A stretch of 64,000 nt of DNA from Aquipluma nitroreducens (GCF_009689585.1 NZ_AP018694.1:4703501-4767500), one strand, 5' to 3'. Shown: positions 25,044 to 33,133, counted from the first letter of the stretch. Made by a program: numbers and translations. Notes: generated by a model from the sequence alone, not told the origin.

Positions 25044-26885
25044 ATGAAATTCAGAAAATACAAATTGGAAGATGTTTGCAACATTCAAATTGGCAAAACA
25101 CCTCGAAGAGAAGTCAAAGAATATTGGGGAAAGGGTTATAGCTGGGTAAGTATTTCTGATCTGAAGTCGAGGATAATAACTACTACCAAAGAAGAAATAA
25201 CAGAATCAGCGATTAAAGAATGTGGCTGCAAACTTATTCCAAAAGGAACCATCCTGATGAGTTTTAAGCTGAGCATTGGCAAACTTGCCTTTGCAGGAAA
25301 GGATTTATATACTAATGAAGCAATTGTTGGTTTAGAGATCAAGGATAAAAAGCTATTACATCCTGATTATTTGCTTTATGTGTTGAAAATTATCCCTTTA
25401 GTCGGTTCGAATAATGCTGCAATGGGCGCAACGCTGAACAAAGAATCTTTGAAAATATTGCAGCTTCCAATTCCGTCTCTCTCCGATCAACTCCACATTG
25501 CCAACCTTTTAAGCAAAGCCGAAAACCTGATAACCCAGCGCAAACAAAGCATTGCCTTGCTTGATGAGTTTTTGAAAAGCACGTTTTTGGAGATGTTTGG
25601 TGATCCTGTTAGGAATGAGAAAGGTTGGGGAAAAAATACCTTAAATACTGTTATAAACGGAATTGATAGCGGTTGGAGTCCTGTATGCCTAAATAAACCA
25701 AGAAACAATGAATCAGAATGGGCAATTCTGAAACTTAGTGCTGTTACATATAGGAAATTTAATCCTCTTGAAAATAAGCTTTTAGACCAAAGTATATCAA
25801 TTAAGAAAGGGATAGTCCCACAAAGTGGAGATTTACTTTTTTCAAGAAAAAACACTTATCAATTAGTTGGTGCAGCAGCATTTGTTTTTGAAGACCACAA
25901 GAGACTTTTATTACCTGATACTATTTTCAGAATTAATTATAAAAAAGATAAAATTGATGGACTTTATCTTTGGTTTCTGCTCAATGATTTTACATTTAGA
26001 AATGTAATTCAGTCACTTGCTTCTGGAGCATCTGGGTCAATGCCAAATATTTCAAAAGAGAAACTCAACAGACTAAAAATATCAATTCCACCCATCAAAC
26101 TCCAAACCCAATTCGCCCAAATCGTGGAAAAAACAGAAGCGCTCAAAGTGCAATATCAAAGCAGTTTGCAGGAGTTGGAGAATTTGTACGGCAGTTTAAG
26201 CCAGCGTGCGTTTCGGGGAGAATTAACCCTAAACCAGGCAGAACAACAGGTTTTAATGGCAGCAGAACCGGAGGCTAAATATGGGAAAGTGATTGAATTC
26301 ACACCAAAGAAATGTGACTCAACCGAAAGAGCTATTCTTGCCGGTCATATTATAAACAAGACGAATAAAGAGGATTTTGGCCGTGTTAAATTCCAAAAGC
26401 TTTTGCACCTGACAGAATACTTTTGCAAAATAGATATTGATTCCAACTTTTCGAAGAATGTAGCTGGTCCTCACGATAGGCTATTAATTAACGAAATTGA
26501 ATCCACATTAGAACGTTATCGGTTTTACGATATCAATCAATCTTGCAAAGGCAATCATAAAGTCAATTACAGGGCGCTGAGTTCGGTTGACGAACTGGAA
26601 GATATTTTTAACACCACTTTTGAATCGGAAAGAGAAAGAATTGATGCATTTCTGTCAAAGTTCAGGAAATCATCGTGGGAACAATGCGAAATTGTTTCAA
26701 CCCTTTATGCCGTTTGGAACAACAGACTGATTATGAATCAAGAAATTACAGACGACTTATTGAAACAGGACTTCCTGAATTGGGATGTTCAGAAAATAAA
26801 ATACCTGGATCGAATGGATGGCGCACTGCAATGGATGAAAGATAAGGGAGTAGTTCCCGACGGTTGGGGTAAGCTGATTGAATAG
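25044..26885 (+). CDS. hsdS: Type I specificity subunit HsdS with an extra C-terminal SocA/Panacea-like domain
   Basis: Residues 1-405 are a standard HsdS: two target recognition domains (KYKLEDVCNIQIGKTPRREV and NTVINGIDSGWSP), each followed by a coiled-coil spacer (LSKAENLITQRKQ and QIVEKTEALKVQYQSSLQELE). Residues 425-613 are an addition. Its FGRVKFQKLLHLTEYFC and later NVAGPHDRLLINEIESTL resemble the K-x-Q-K-L-L-Y ... G-P pattern of the SocA/DUF4065 (Panacea) fold used in proteolysis-linked antitoxins. The HsdS part chooses the DNA site; the added domain may bind a partner or regulate restriction. The domain match is by eye. Confidence 0.88.
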   Translation: MKFRKYKLEDVCNIQIGKTPRREVKEYWGKGYSWVSISDLKSRIITTTKEEITESAIKECGCKLIPKGTILMSFKLSIGKLAFAGKDLYTNEAIVGLEIKDKKLLHPDYLLYVLKIIPLVGSNNAAMGATLNKESLKILQLPIPSLSDQLHIANLLSKAENLITQRKQSIALLDEFLKSTFLEMFGDPVRNEKGWGKNTLNTVINGIDSGWSPVCLNKPRNNESEWAILKLSAVTYRKFNPLENKLLDQSISIKKGIVPQSGDLLFSRKNTYQLVGAAAFVFEDHKRLLLPDTIFRINYKKDKIDGLYLWFLLNDFTFRNVIQSLASGASGSMPNISKEKLNRLKISIPPIKLQTQFAQIVEKTEALKVQYQSSLQELENLYGSLSQRAFRGELTLNQAEQQVLMAAEPEAKYGKVIEFTPKKCDSTERAILAGHIINKTNKEDFGRVKFQKLLHLTEYFCKIDIDSNFSKNVAGPHDRLLINEIESTLERYRFYDINQSCKGNHKVNYRALSSVDELEDIFNTTFESERERIDAFLSKFRKSSWEQCEIVSTLYAVWNNRLIMNQEITDDLLKQDFLNWDVQKIKYLDRMDGALQWMKDKGVVPDGWGKLIE

Positions 26886-26908
26886 AATGCCAAATAAATT
26901 CTTTTACT

Positions 26909-27403
26909 ATGTCGAACCATTGGAAACAACAAGGCATACCACACAAGGGTTGGCAATTGCAGGATGTAATTGATGTGAGGGAAGATGGTCAAACCGAATG
27001 GGAAACGAATTATGAAACCTGCATGATGTGCGGGAACGAGAAAATCAGATACGTTCATGTTGTATATCATCGTGAAATTAACGAAGAATATCGGGTAGGT
27101 TGTGTTTGTGCTGAAAAGATGACCAATGATTATGTGAATCCAAAGCTAAGAGAAAAAGAACTACGAAACCGAACAAATAGGCGGATCAACTGGACTAAAA
27201 AACCTTGGAAGGTCAATAAAAACGGGAACTTTTATTTGAAGTTTGAAGAACATCTTCTCCTGATCTACCGTGATAAGAAAACTCAAAAATTCAAGGCTAA
27301 AATCGGAGAAACTTTTGGTGCCAAATCTTTCGACACCGTCGAGAGAGCAAAAGTTGCTGTTTTTAATGGGATCGAATATTTCAAAAACAAAGGACAATGG
27401 TGA
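26909..27403 (+). CDS. Putative zinc-binding protein at the end of the RM locus
   Basis: This 164-residue protein has Cys pairs CMMCG (about residue 37) and GCVCAEKM (about residue 64), spaced like a zinc ribbon, then a basic middle (REKELRNRTNRRINWTKKPW) and a beta-rich C-terminus. It begins 24 bp after hsdS in the same direction, so it may share the transcript. I do not recognise a named family. Binding of nucleic acid is a reasonable inference from the zinc-ribbon and basic residues. Confidence 0.7.
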   Translation: MSNHWKQQGIPHKGWQLQDVIDVREDGQTEWETNYETCMMCGNEKIRYVHVVYHREINEEYRVGCVCAEKMTNDYVNPKLREKELRNRTNRRINWTKKPWKVNKNGNFYLKFEEHLLLIYRDKKTQKFKAKIGETFGAKSFDTVERAKVAVFNGIEYFKNKGQW

Positions 27404-27453
27404 ATTACCGCAACAAGTTCCGGAAAACATTGAGTCAATTTTTTAATTAGTGT

Positions 27454-27484
27454 AAAAAAACAGCCCCACCGCAAGAGCAGGGCT
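27454..27484 (-). terminator. Terminator of the minus-strand 60-residue gene
   Basis: Read on the minus strand, AGCCC (27484-27480) pairs with GGGCT (27466-27462) and is followed by seven T (27460-27454). Confidence 0.65.
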
Positions 27485-27508
27485 ATAAAGCAATTTTGGG
27501 AAATTCTA

Positions 27509-27691
27509 TTACTTTTCCCTGCGCACACCTTTGTGAGGCTGTCCCTTTTGGTTCACATCAATAAACTGCCCAGTGTTGGAGTCACGTTTCACCCACTGTT
27601 CGGTTTTAGGATTGAAAACCTGCGAACGTTCCTTAACAGCACCATTGCGTTGGCCGTCTTCGTTTATTCCATTTTCTTGCCATGGGTTCAA
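27509..27691 (-). CDS. Small conserved protein of about 60 residues
   Basis: The product is short, hydrophilic and repetitive in style: KERSQVFNPKTEQWVKRDS followed by TGQFIDVNQKGQPHKGVRREK. I know this NPKT-x-x-WVKR ... F-x-DV ... KGVR pattern from widespread small bacterial proteins of unknown function. The start used is a TTG at 27691; an ATG at 27683 is in another frame and would read MARKWNKRRR, so the exact N-terminus is unsure. A minus-strand terminator follows. Confidence 0.6.
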   Translation of the reverse strand: MNPWQENGINEDGQRNGAVKERSQVFNPKTEQWVKRDSNTGQFIDVNQKGQPHKGVRREK

Positions 27692-27732
27692 ATTTTTGGT
27701 TCAAAAACTATTTAACACTATATATAGCGTAC

Positions 27733-28017
27733 TACTCTCACTCAATTCCTCACCAAAGTTATTTACGCATTCCGGAAAAGTCAAGGGTGGCTTCGGTAAT
27801 CCTTTTCCCTTCGATATGCCTATCGGCTACTCAGGGAACGGATCACCTCGCCACACTTCGTGCTCGGTCAAAAACCGAACGCTCTTCGACTGTTTCACGC
27901 TCAGGGATCGTTCGGTTTTGTGACATTCGCCCTTGACTAGAATCCGGTCTGCTCAATGGTTCACGGTTCAAAATTAACCGGCGAGCCAGAAGCCAAAATA
28001 AGTCTTCAGGGCAGGAG
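27733..28017 (+). promoter_or_regulatory. Structured leader, family A copy 1
   Basis: This 285-bp non-coding module is shared with 32877-33125 and 34455-34706. It begins TACTCTCACTCAATT, has CATTCCGGAAAAGTCAAGGG, a long inner hairpin (GTCAAAAACCGAACG with CGTTCGGTTTTGTGAC), an outer pair GTCAAGGG/CCCTTGAC, then CCGGT...ACCGG, and ends in a small hairpin CTTC-AGGGCA-GGAG (28004-28017) 9 nt before the ATG at 28027. Confidence 0.8.
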
Positions 28018-28026
28018 CAAAATCAA

Positions 28027-28461
28027 ATGAAAGATTCAAATGGATGGAAAATTGTTTCCACGTATTCAACCAAACAAGCTGTTGATGACGGGTTTCTTGT
28101 AAAGGTTGATAGTGAAGCCTCGAAGGAAGCAGGAATTAAGTTTCCGGTTTACCTGACTCGTGCTGCATGGGACAAGTACGTTGAAGTTCCGAAAGGTATG
28201 GAGCAGGTTCAAAACCTTTCAGGACGCCTTTGGGACGTGATGTTCATGTTTGCTTTTCAAGCCCGGAAAGTTTCTTCCAACTTTTTACAGTTTGATTTTA
28301 TCAGCTTTTTGCCTGATGAAGGTAATTGGGAACCCAATGAAAAGCTTGAATCTCCCGAAAATCGACTCAACAGACTGGTTACCCTCAAAGCCGTGATTCA
28401 GGCACAGGATTTCGACGATCCGTCACCGGCTATTTTCATTATGAAGCCAAACGAAGACTGA
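28027..28461 (+). CDS. DUF6573-like mobile-element protein
   Basis: This 144-residue protein reads STYSTKQAVDDGFLVKVD, then AGIKFPVYLTRAAWDKYVEVP and SGRLWDVMFMF. The Y-T/S-x-x-A-x-x-DG-x-LVDV, P-V-x-LTRA-W and GRLWDV order matches DUF6573 proteins, found on plasmids and conjugative elements. The function is unknown. It is headed by a family A leader and is followed after 2 bp by another small gene, so it opens a short operon ending at the 28841 terminator. Confidence 0.78.
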   Translation: MKDSNGWKIVSTYSTKQAVDDGFLVKVDSEASKEAGIKFPVYLTRAAWDKYVEVPKGMEQVQNLSGRLWDVMFMFAFQARKVSSNFLQFDFISFLPDEGNWEPNEKLESPENRLNRLVTLKAVIQAQDFDDPSPAIFIMKPNED

Positions 28462-28463
28462 TT

Positions 28464-28733
28464 ATGGCAACAAACAAATCTTCAGAAAACTTCCTCCAAT
28501 CGGGGGAAGTTTCTTTTAAGGGCTTTATTGCTGGCCTTGCTGAATCGAAAGATAAGTACAACCGGCACAAAAGTATGATACTGTATGGTTCCACATTTAT
28601 TATTTCAGCATATCGAACCGGCGAAAAGCTTTTAGTGAAACAGGAGTTCAATATTGACGAACTTACTAAAGCCAGAAAGTTTTACCGGTCTATCCGCTTT
28701 TTTAAGACACATTCATCCTGGTTACAGGAATAA
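28464..28733 (+). CDS. Hypothetical mobile-element protein (89 residues)
   Basis: The protein starts MATNKSSENFLQSGEVSFKG and ends KARKFYRSIRFFKTHSSWLQE; it is basic with no membrane segment. It sits 2 bp after the DUF6573-like gene and 11 bp before the next small ORF. I do not recognise a family. The tight spacing supports it as a real gene of the leader-headed unit. Confidence 0.65.
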   Translation: MATNKSSENFLQSGEVSFKGFIAGLAESKDKYNRHKSMILYGSTFIISAYRTGEKLLVKQEFNIDELTKARKFYRSIRFFKTHSSWLQE

Positions 28734-28744
28734 ATATCAGAATT

Positions 28745-28843
28745 ATGGAAAAACACTGGACAGCTTATCTGCCGGAAGCCGGTAGGATAAAAAGAAAAGG
28801 CGATGATTTCATGTTCTTTTTACGAATTCCTCATATGATCTAA
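28745..28843 (+). CDS. Possible 32-residue small protein
   Basis: The frame MEKHWTAYLPEAGRIKRKGD then DFMFFLRIPHMI runs from an ATG 11 bp after the upstream gene to a TAA embedded in the terminator stem. The close spacing argues that it is translated. No family recognised. Confidence 0.5.
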   Translation: MEKHWTAYLPEAGRIKRKGDDFMFFLRIPHMI

Positions 28844-28872
28844 GCCCTGTGGTTTATCCACAGGGCTTATTT
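28841..28872. terminator. Bidirectional terminator
   Basis: A perfect 12-bp stem (28841-28852 with 28858-28869, loop TTTAT) has T on one side and A-rich flank on the other, between convergent genes. Confidence 0.88.
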
Positions 28873-29372
28873 TAAGTTCAATTACTTTACTTTCGACAAT
28901 TCCGCAATTTTATCATTAAGAATCTTACACCACTTTTCTGATAATTGAACTTCACCGGTTAAAGTTAAACGGTCATAATCAGCATTATAAAACTCAACTT
29001 TAGTGTCGGGTTTGTTTTTATCAGGATTGACAAATGACAATTCAATCTTATCAACAACTTTTAAGCTGCCTTCTTTCGTACTAACGGACCTACTGGATTC
29101 AATTACACGGCATTTCAGAATATCTGCAAGATCTATTTGTTGAGATGATTCAATGCTATTTACATTACTTACTACAAATACAATATTGGCCACTTCGTCA
29201 ATTCCTATAAATGAATTGTTTAAGCGCTCATACTTTGAAATCTTACAATTATTTTTTCCTGCCAGCTCGAAAAGTGGTTGTAAGAGTTGTGCTTCTTTTT
29301 GTTTTTTCTTTCTGCTCTGTAATACAAAAAGTACGATACAGAAAAGTATTATGGCTATTGTAATTATTGTTG

Positions 29373-30580
29373 CTTAGTACATGACAAAAACATAAACAAT
29401 TGATTATCAACAAAATAAGCATTAAAATATTTGCATAAAACCCTGAATATCATTATCTTACAAGGGATTACCACATCACTTAGTAAGAAATATGACACCC
29501 AGGGTAGATGCTAAAAGTAGTGAATTAGTTTCCATTTTCCATAAGCAATCAGGTTGGAATCTGGCACGAGTAAAGTTCTTTGTTTTCATGATCAGTGCAC
29601 TATGTAAGGTGCAAACAGTTGGTTTTGAGAAGTTGGCTACAGCTTTTGACAGTAATGCCAGTACCAGTTCCTCTCTGAGGAGAATACAGCGGTTTATGTC
29701 TGAATATCTACTTGATACAGATTTGATCGCCAAATTAATATTCAGACTATTACCTCATGAACCACCTTTCCGTCTGGCAATGGATAGGACAAATTGGAAG
29801 TTTGGACAGCAGAATATCAATGTATTGGTAATTGCAGTTGTTTATCATGGAGTTGCTTTTCCGCTGTTGTTTAAGTTGTTGCCCAAGTTTGGTAATTCAA
29901 ACACCAATGAACGCATTGAATTGATTGAACGGTTTATCCGTCTTTTTGGATCTGCTTCGTTGGATTGTTTGACCGCAGATCGGGAGTTTGTTGGAGAACG
30001 ATGGATCAAGTATCTGAATGAGAACCGGATTCGTTACTATATCCGCATCCGCGAAAACTTTTGGGTTTTGCAACCTCACAATGGCAAACGAGTTAAAGCC
30101 AGTTGGCTGTTTGCCGATTTGCCGCTAAATGGTTGCCGAGTGAACCACCGTATTATTTATCTGAACGATCAACTGTGTTATCTGTCAGCCTCTAAAGTAA
30201 AGAACAAAGATGGAAAGCCTGAATTGCAGATTGTTATCTCATTCAACAAGCCAGAAGATGCACTTTGTATTTACAAAGAACGATGGCAGATTGAAACTGC
30301 TTTTAGAGCTTTAAAAACAAGTGGCTTTAATATTGAAGATACACACTTGACTGAAATTGGAAGAATTGAAAAACTGTTTGCATTGGTGATAGTAGCTTTT
30401 ACATGGGCATACCTTGTCGGTGATTATTTGCACAGATACATCAAACCAATCCCGATCAAGAAACATGGAAACAAAACTAAAAGTCTATTCAAATATGGTC
30501 TAACATATATTGCAACTGTTCTTTTAAACGCTTTCTTTCAAGATGATATCGATATTTTTAAATTTTTGTCATGTACTTAG
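29373..30580 (+). mobile_element. IS4-family insertion sequence with target duplication
   Basis: The ends are CTTAGTACATGACAAAAA (29373-29390) and, on the other strand, CTAAGTACATGACAAAAA (30580-30563): 18 bp with one mismatch. TTATTGTTG is repeated directly outside them (29364-29372 and 30581-30589). One transposase gene fills the element. It interrupts a minus-strand gene near its start. Confidence 0.92.
29492..30580 (+). CDS. IS4-family transposase
   Basis: This 362-residue DDE transposase has LAMDRTNWKFG (first D), CLTADREFVGERW (second D) and YKERWQIETAFRALKTSG, the Y-(2)-R-(3)-E-(6)-K signature of IS4. The stop codon TAG lies inside the right terminal inverted repeat. The first 110 residues form the N-terminal DNA-binding part. 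It appears intact. Confidence 0.95.
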   Translation: MTPRVDAKSSELVSIFHKQSGWNLARVKFFVFMISALCKVQTVGFEKLATAFDSNASTSSSLRRIQRFMSEYLLDTDLIAKLIFRLLPHEPPFRLAMDRTNWKFGQQNINVLVIAVVYHGVAFPLLFKLLPKFGNSNTNERIELIERFIRLFGSASLDCLTADREFVGERWIKYLNENRIRYYIRIRENFWVLQPHNGKRVKASWLFADLPLNGCRVNHRIIYLNDQLCYLSASKVKNKDGKPELQIVISFNKPEDALCIYKERWQIETAFRALKTSGFNIEDTHLTEIGRIEKLFALVIVAFTWAYLVGDYLHRYIKPIPIKKHGNKTKSLFKYGLTYIATVLLNAFFQDDIDIFKFLSCT

Positions 30581-30704
30581 TTATTGTTGTTAAGTCCATT
30601 TTTAGATGTATTAATATGATTTATAATAGAAGTTCAGTCATTGATATAGCTGAACAACCTGTAAAAATAAAATTGTTGGGATATATTGAAGGCTTAAAAA
30701 TGGA

Positions 30705-31073
30705 TCACCAGAAGTAATGGAAAGGGAAAATAATATCGGTTTTTTTGAACCGAACTACTATATTTTCCGAATAAAAAAAGTATGTAGAGTATGAATTACG
30801 AAGCAAATGAATCGCTGCTAAAGAAAAAGCTGAAAACTGGTTGAAAGAGTTTTTAAGGCTGGTACGAGATATGTTATTATGTAAGCTAACGGAACTTTCG
30901 GATTGTTCAGTATGGCAAAATAAGTTGGAAGAAACTATCGAAGAACGGTATTCGGAATCGGAGTTCTTTGAGTAATCTGTATAATTCACAGCATTTCCGC
31001 TGTAAAAGCTTATGCTTAAGCAATACAGTGCTAAAATGGTAAGAAATCCAGTTATTTTTAATAGCTTTTTCAC
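30705..31073 (-). CDS. Small secreted or periplasmic protein ending IIFPFHYFW
   Basis: From a GTG at 31073 the 122-residue product has a clear signal peptide (MKKLLKITGFLTILALYCLSISFYSG region), then a Ser/Asn-rich part with FCHTEQSESSVSLHNN, and the conserved tail KKTDIIFPFHYFW. I recognise this tail from Bacteroidetes proteins of unknown function that often lie beside metal-efflux or TolC-type genes; no such gene is adjacent here. The GTG start places the signal peptide at the very N-terminus. Confidence 0.65.
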   Translation of the reverse strand: MKKLLKITGFLTILALYCLSISFYSGNAVNYTDYSKNSDSEYRSSIVSSNLFCHTEQSESSVSLHNNISRTSLKNSFNQFSAFSLAAIHLLRNSYSTYFFYSENIVVRFKKTDIIFPFHYFW

Positions 31074-31824
31074 ATCACAAAGGTATAATTTTTAGATGAC
31101 TACTACCGACCATCCAAGCATCACTCTAATTTCCCTAATATCTGATTTGATCCGTCTTTTAGACATTTTAGTTGAATTTCACAAAGCTACCTGCATGTGT
31201 GATAGAAGGGTAGGCTCCTTGCCTGCGGCCAGTAGCTTTCCACCGTCCATGGTTCACAAGCTCACGCTCCACTTCGTCCCACCTTATTTGCTCTCCGGCC
31301 ACTGTCATCCACCAGCCTCGGCACCCCGCGCATGAGTGGCTGCTTCCATTTTATTTCATCTACCACACTCGCTTTAGCCTTTCCCACACGAAACAGAAAG
31401 TGTGACATAAACCAATCCCCAAAAGTGGAACCCGTTTCTATTATGAAGGCGGTTTTTACTTCCCAATGATAAGCCTTTGGGCTTTTGAGTTTAGAAAGTC
31501 AATTTCCATTTCGCCATTCTTTATATTCTCTTTAGGCATTTTTTTACAGTCTGTGCCATGCAATCTTTATTAAACTTGGGTATTGTCAGTTGAATTGCCG
31601 AATTAGTGCAATTCATAGGCCCTCAGAAACCGGTATTAAATCTGTTCGAGGAATTGCATCGCTTAGCTTCCGATAAAAACTTCCGGGTTCAAGCCTAAAC
31701 TTTCGCATGCCTTTCCGGTAATGGCTTTTCGGGTCAAGCAGGTCATAACTAATTTTTAAGGTCAGTTAGATTTATCTGCAAAGGTTGGACACGTTTTTGT
31801 CGTTCGGTCCCCTCAATCAAGGAT
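31074..31824. other. Non-coding stretch before the SSB-tailed gene
   Basis: About 750 bp without a convincing gene. A 79-codon frame at 31096-31335 is rich in Pro, Ser and His and is not family-like. The segment 31200-31400 is richer in G+C than its surroundings and resembles the variable parts of the family A leaders in style (CCACTTCGTCC, CTCACGCTCC), but I could not align it as a full copy. Confidence 0.45.
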
Positions 31825-31942
31825 TTTCCCGGCATATCCTTGTTCTAATTCTCACCCGGTTGGTGAGCCTGTCGAACCACGGTATTCCAGTTCCTCCATG
31901 ATTGCGCCAAAATCCGCGTCCTGTTCACCTGGCATATAATTT
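31825..31942 (+). promoter_or_regulatory. Structured leader, family C copy 1
   Basis: Shared with 32485-32584: both have TTTCCnGGCATATCCT, then a strong hairpin (here CTCACC-CGGTT-GGTGAG), then CGGTATTCC, GTTCCT and GGCATATAATTT. The start codon of the SSB-tailed gene follows after about 20 nt. Confidence 0.65.
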
Positions 31943-31962
31943 TAACTTTAAAAATTTACGTT

Positions 31963-32271
31963 ATGACAACTTTTGAAAAACATTACATTGGAAAAGGAAC
32001 TCAAGTAGCAGATCTTAACATCGTTAAAGTAGTTCTACCAGTTGAAGGAATCGAAGCAGCAATATTCGAAAAGGAAGGAATCAAATACATTGGTTTCGAA
32101 GTGGCTAAAATGAAAACTCCTGACAAATTCGGCAGAACACACACCTGCTACTACCAAACCAAAGTTTACACCGAAGATGCACCTGCTGCACAGCCAGAAA
32201 AGCAAAAAAAGGCAAAGAAAGCTTCTAAGAAAGAACCAGCGGTGCCAGAAGAGGATGATCTGCCGTTCTAA
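31963..32271 (+). CDS. Small protein with an SSB-type acidic C-terminal tip
   Basis: This 102-residue protein has a compact N-terminal domain of about 70 residues (EKHYIGKGTQVADLNIVKVV ...), a Lys/Ala-rich linker (QKKAKKASKKEPA) and ends EEDDLPF. The DDLPF tip matches the C-terminal peptide of single-stranded DNA-binding proteins, which recruits repair and replication enzymes. The N-terminus does not look like a standard OB fold by eye. A role on incoming single-stranded DNA of the element is a fair inference. Confidence 0.75.
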   Translation: MTTFEKHYIGKGTQVADLNIVKVVLPVEGIEAAIFEKEGIKYIGFEVAKMKTPDKFGRTHTCYYQTKVYTEDAPAAQPEKQKKAKKASKKEPAVPEEDDLPF

Positions 32272-32278
32272 AACTTTC

Positions 32279-32300
32279 AAAAAAGCCGAAAGGCTTTTTT
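32279..32300 (+). terminator. Terminator after the SSB-tailed gene
   Basis: AAAAAAGCC-GAAA-GGCTTTTTT, a 9-bp stem ending in T. Confidence 0.85.
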
Positions 32301-32484
32301 GTTGGTCACTCAACAAATGGGACTTTATTTGAAATTCCAGATTCAAACTTACCACAATACCCCAAACGACTGATTCCAATAATTTTTTTAGCTGATCAGG
32401 TAAGAATTTCATTGCTTGTTTTTATGAAATTATACGCGAAGATGTAGGGCCAATTCGGAACTGCTTCGCAGGCTACACAAAGAA

Positions 32485-32584
32485 TTTCCGGCATATCCTA
32501 CCCCCGAATGCTCGGGGGCTTAACGGTATTCCGTTCCTGTTTGTGTATTCCGAAGTGGTCCCAACGGCGAAAGGCATATAATTT
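32485..32584 (+). promoter_or_regulatory. Structured leader, family C copy 2
   Basis: It repeats the landmarks of the copy at 31825. Its hairpin is CCCCCGA-ATGC-TCGGGGG, different in sequence but equal in position, so structure is kept. TTCGGAA...TACACAAA upstream also pairs with TTTGTGTATTCCGAA downstream. The next ATG is at 32599. Confidence 0.65.
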
Positions 32585-32598
32585 CTAAAAACTATCGC

Positions 32599-32769
32599 AT
32601 GAAAACTTACACTTCAAAATCAGCCAAAGACAATCAGGATAACAGTTCAGTTTGGGAAGCATTTACGGAGTATTTAAATTCAGTTTATTTCGAAGGTGCA
32701 ACAGAAACCCTTGAAGAAGAACTAGTAAAATTTGAATATGCAGTTTATTTAAGTTGTTACGGGAATTAA
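32599..32769 (+). CDS. Small acidic protein (56 residues)
   Basis: The frame MKTYTSKSAKDNQDNSSVWE continues with AFTEYLNSVYFEGATETLEE and ends YAVYLSCYGN. It is acidic and mostly helical. It is headed by a family C leader and followed by a terminator 28 bp after the stop, which supports expression. No family recognised. Confidence 0.7.
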   Translation: MKTYTSKSAKDNQDNSSVWEAFTEYLNSVYFEGATETLEEELVKFEYAVYLSCYGN

Positions 32770-32796
32770 CCGTAACAACTTAACTGAATAATCCCC

Positions 32797-32819
32797 AGAG
32801 GCGAAAGCCTCTTTTTTAT
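32797..32819 (+). terminator. Terminator after the 56-residue gene
   Basis: AGAGGC-GAAA-GCCTCT followed by TTTTTT. Confidence 0.88.
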
Positions 32820-32876
32820 GCCCAATTAATTGCTAGTCAACTATAACAAATCAATTGTCATTAATTAGAGGAGGTG

Positions 32877-33125
32877 TACTCTCACTCAATTGTTGAGCAA
32901 AGTTATTTTCGCATCCCGGAAAAGTCAAGGGTGGCATTTCCTCTCACTATTCCCATCTAAGCCACACTTCGTGCTCGGTCAATAACCGAACGCCCTTCAA
33001 CTGTTTCACGCTCAGGGAACGTTCTGTTTTATGACATTCGCCCTTGACTAGAATCCGGTCTGCTCAATGGTTCACGGCTCAAAATTAATTGGAGAGCCAG
33101 CCCAAATAAATCCGCAGGGCAGCGG
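32877..33125 (+). promoter_or_regulatory. Structured leader, family A copy 2
   Basis: It has the same landmarks as 27733-28017, with GTCAAGGG/CCCTTGAC outer arms and an AACCGAACG/CGTTCTGTT inner stem. The terminal hairpin CCGC-AGGGCA-GCGG (33112-33125) lies 8 nt before the ATG at 33134. Confidence 0.8.
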
Positions 33126-33133
33126 TAAATCAG

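Larger units (their letters stand above)
28882..30599 (-). pseudogene. Membrane-anchored protein gene split by an IS4-family element
   Basis: Removing the IS (29373-30580) and one 9-bp target copy joins 30599-30581 to 29363-28882 as one frame of 501 nt. It starts MDLTTIITIAIILFCIVLFV, an N-terminal membrane anchor, then a basic QSRKKKQKE stretch and the soluble domain that survives as the 103-codon frame from 29193. The 166-residue product is unknown; the soluble part has the look of a small beta-rich domain (EVQLSEKWCKILNDKIAEL at the end). The 5' six codons are separated from the rest, so the gene is inactive here. Confidence 0.85.

Noticed and set aside
30616-30717. 33-codon frame MIYNRSSVIDIAEQPVKIKL...
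   Set aside because: Its end overlaps the tail of the minus-strand IIFPFHYFW gene and nothing supports expression; it could be a gene remnant but that cannot be shown.
31096-31335. 79-codon frame in the gap before the SSB-tailed gene
   Set aside because: Low-complexity Pro/Ser/His composition, no family, and the surrounding DNA looks like leader-type non-coding sequence.
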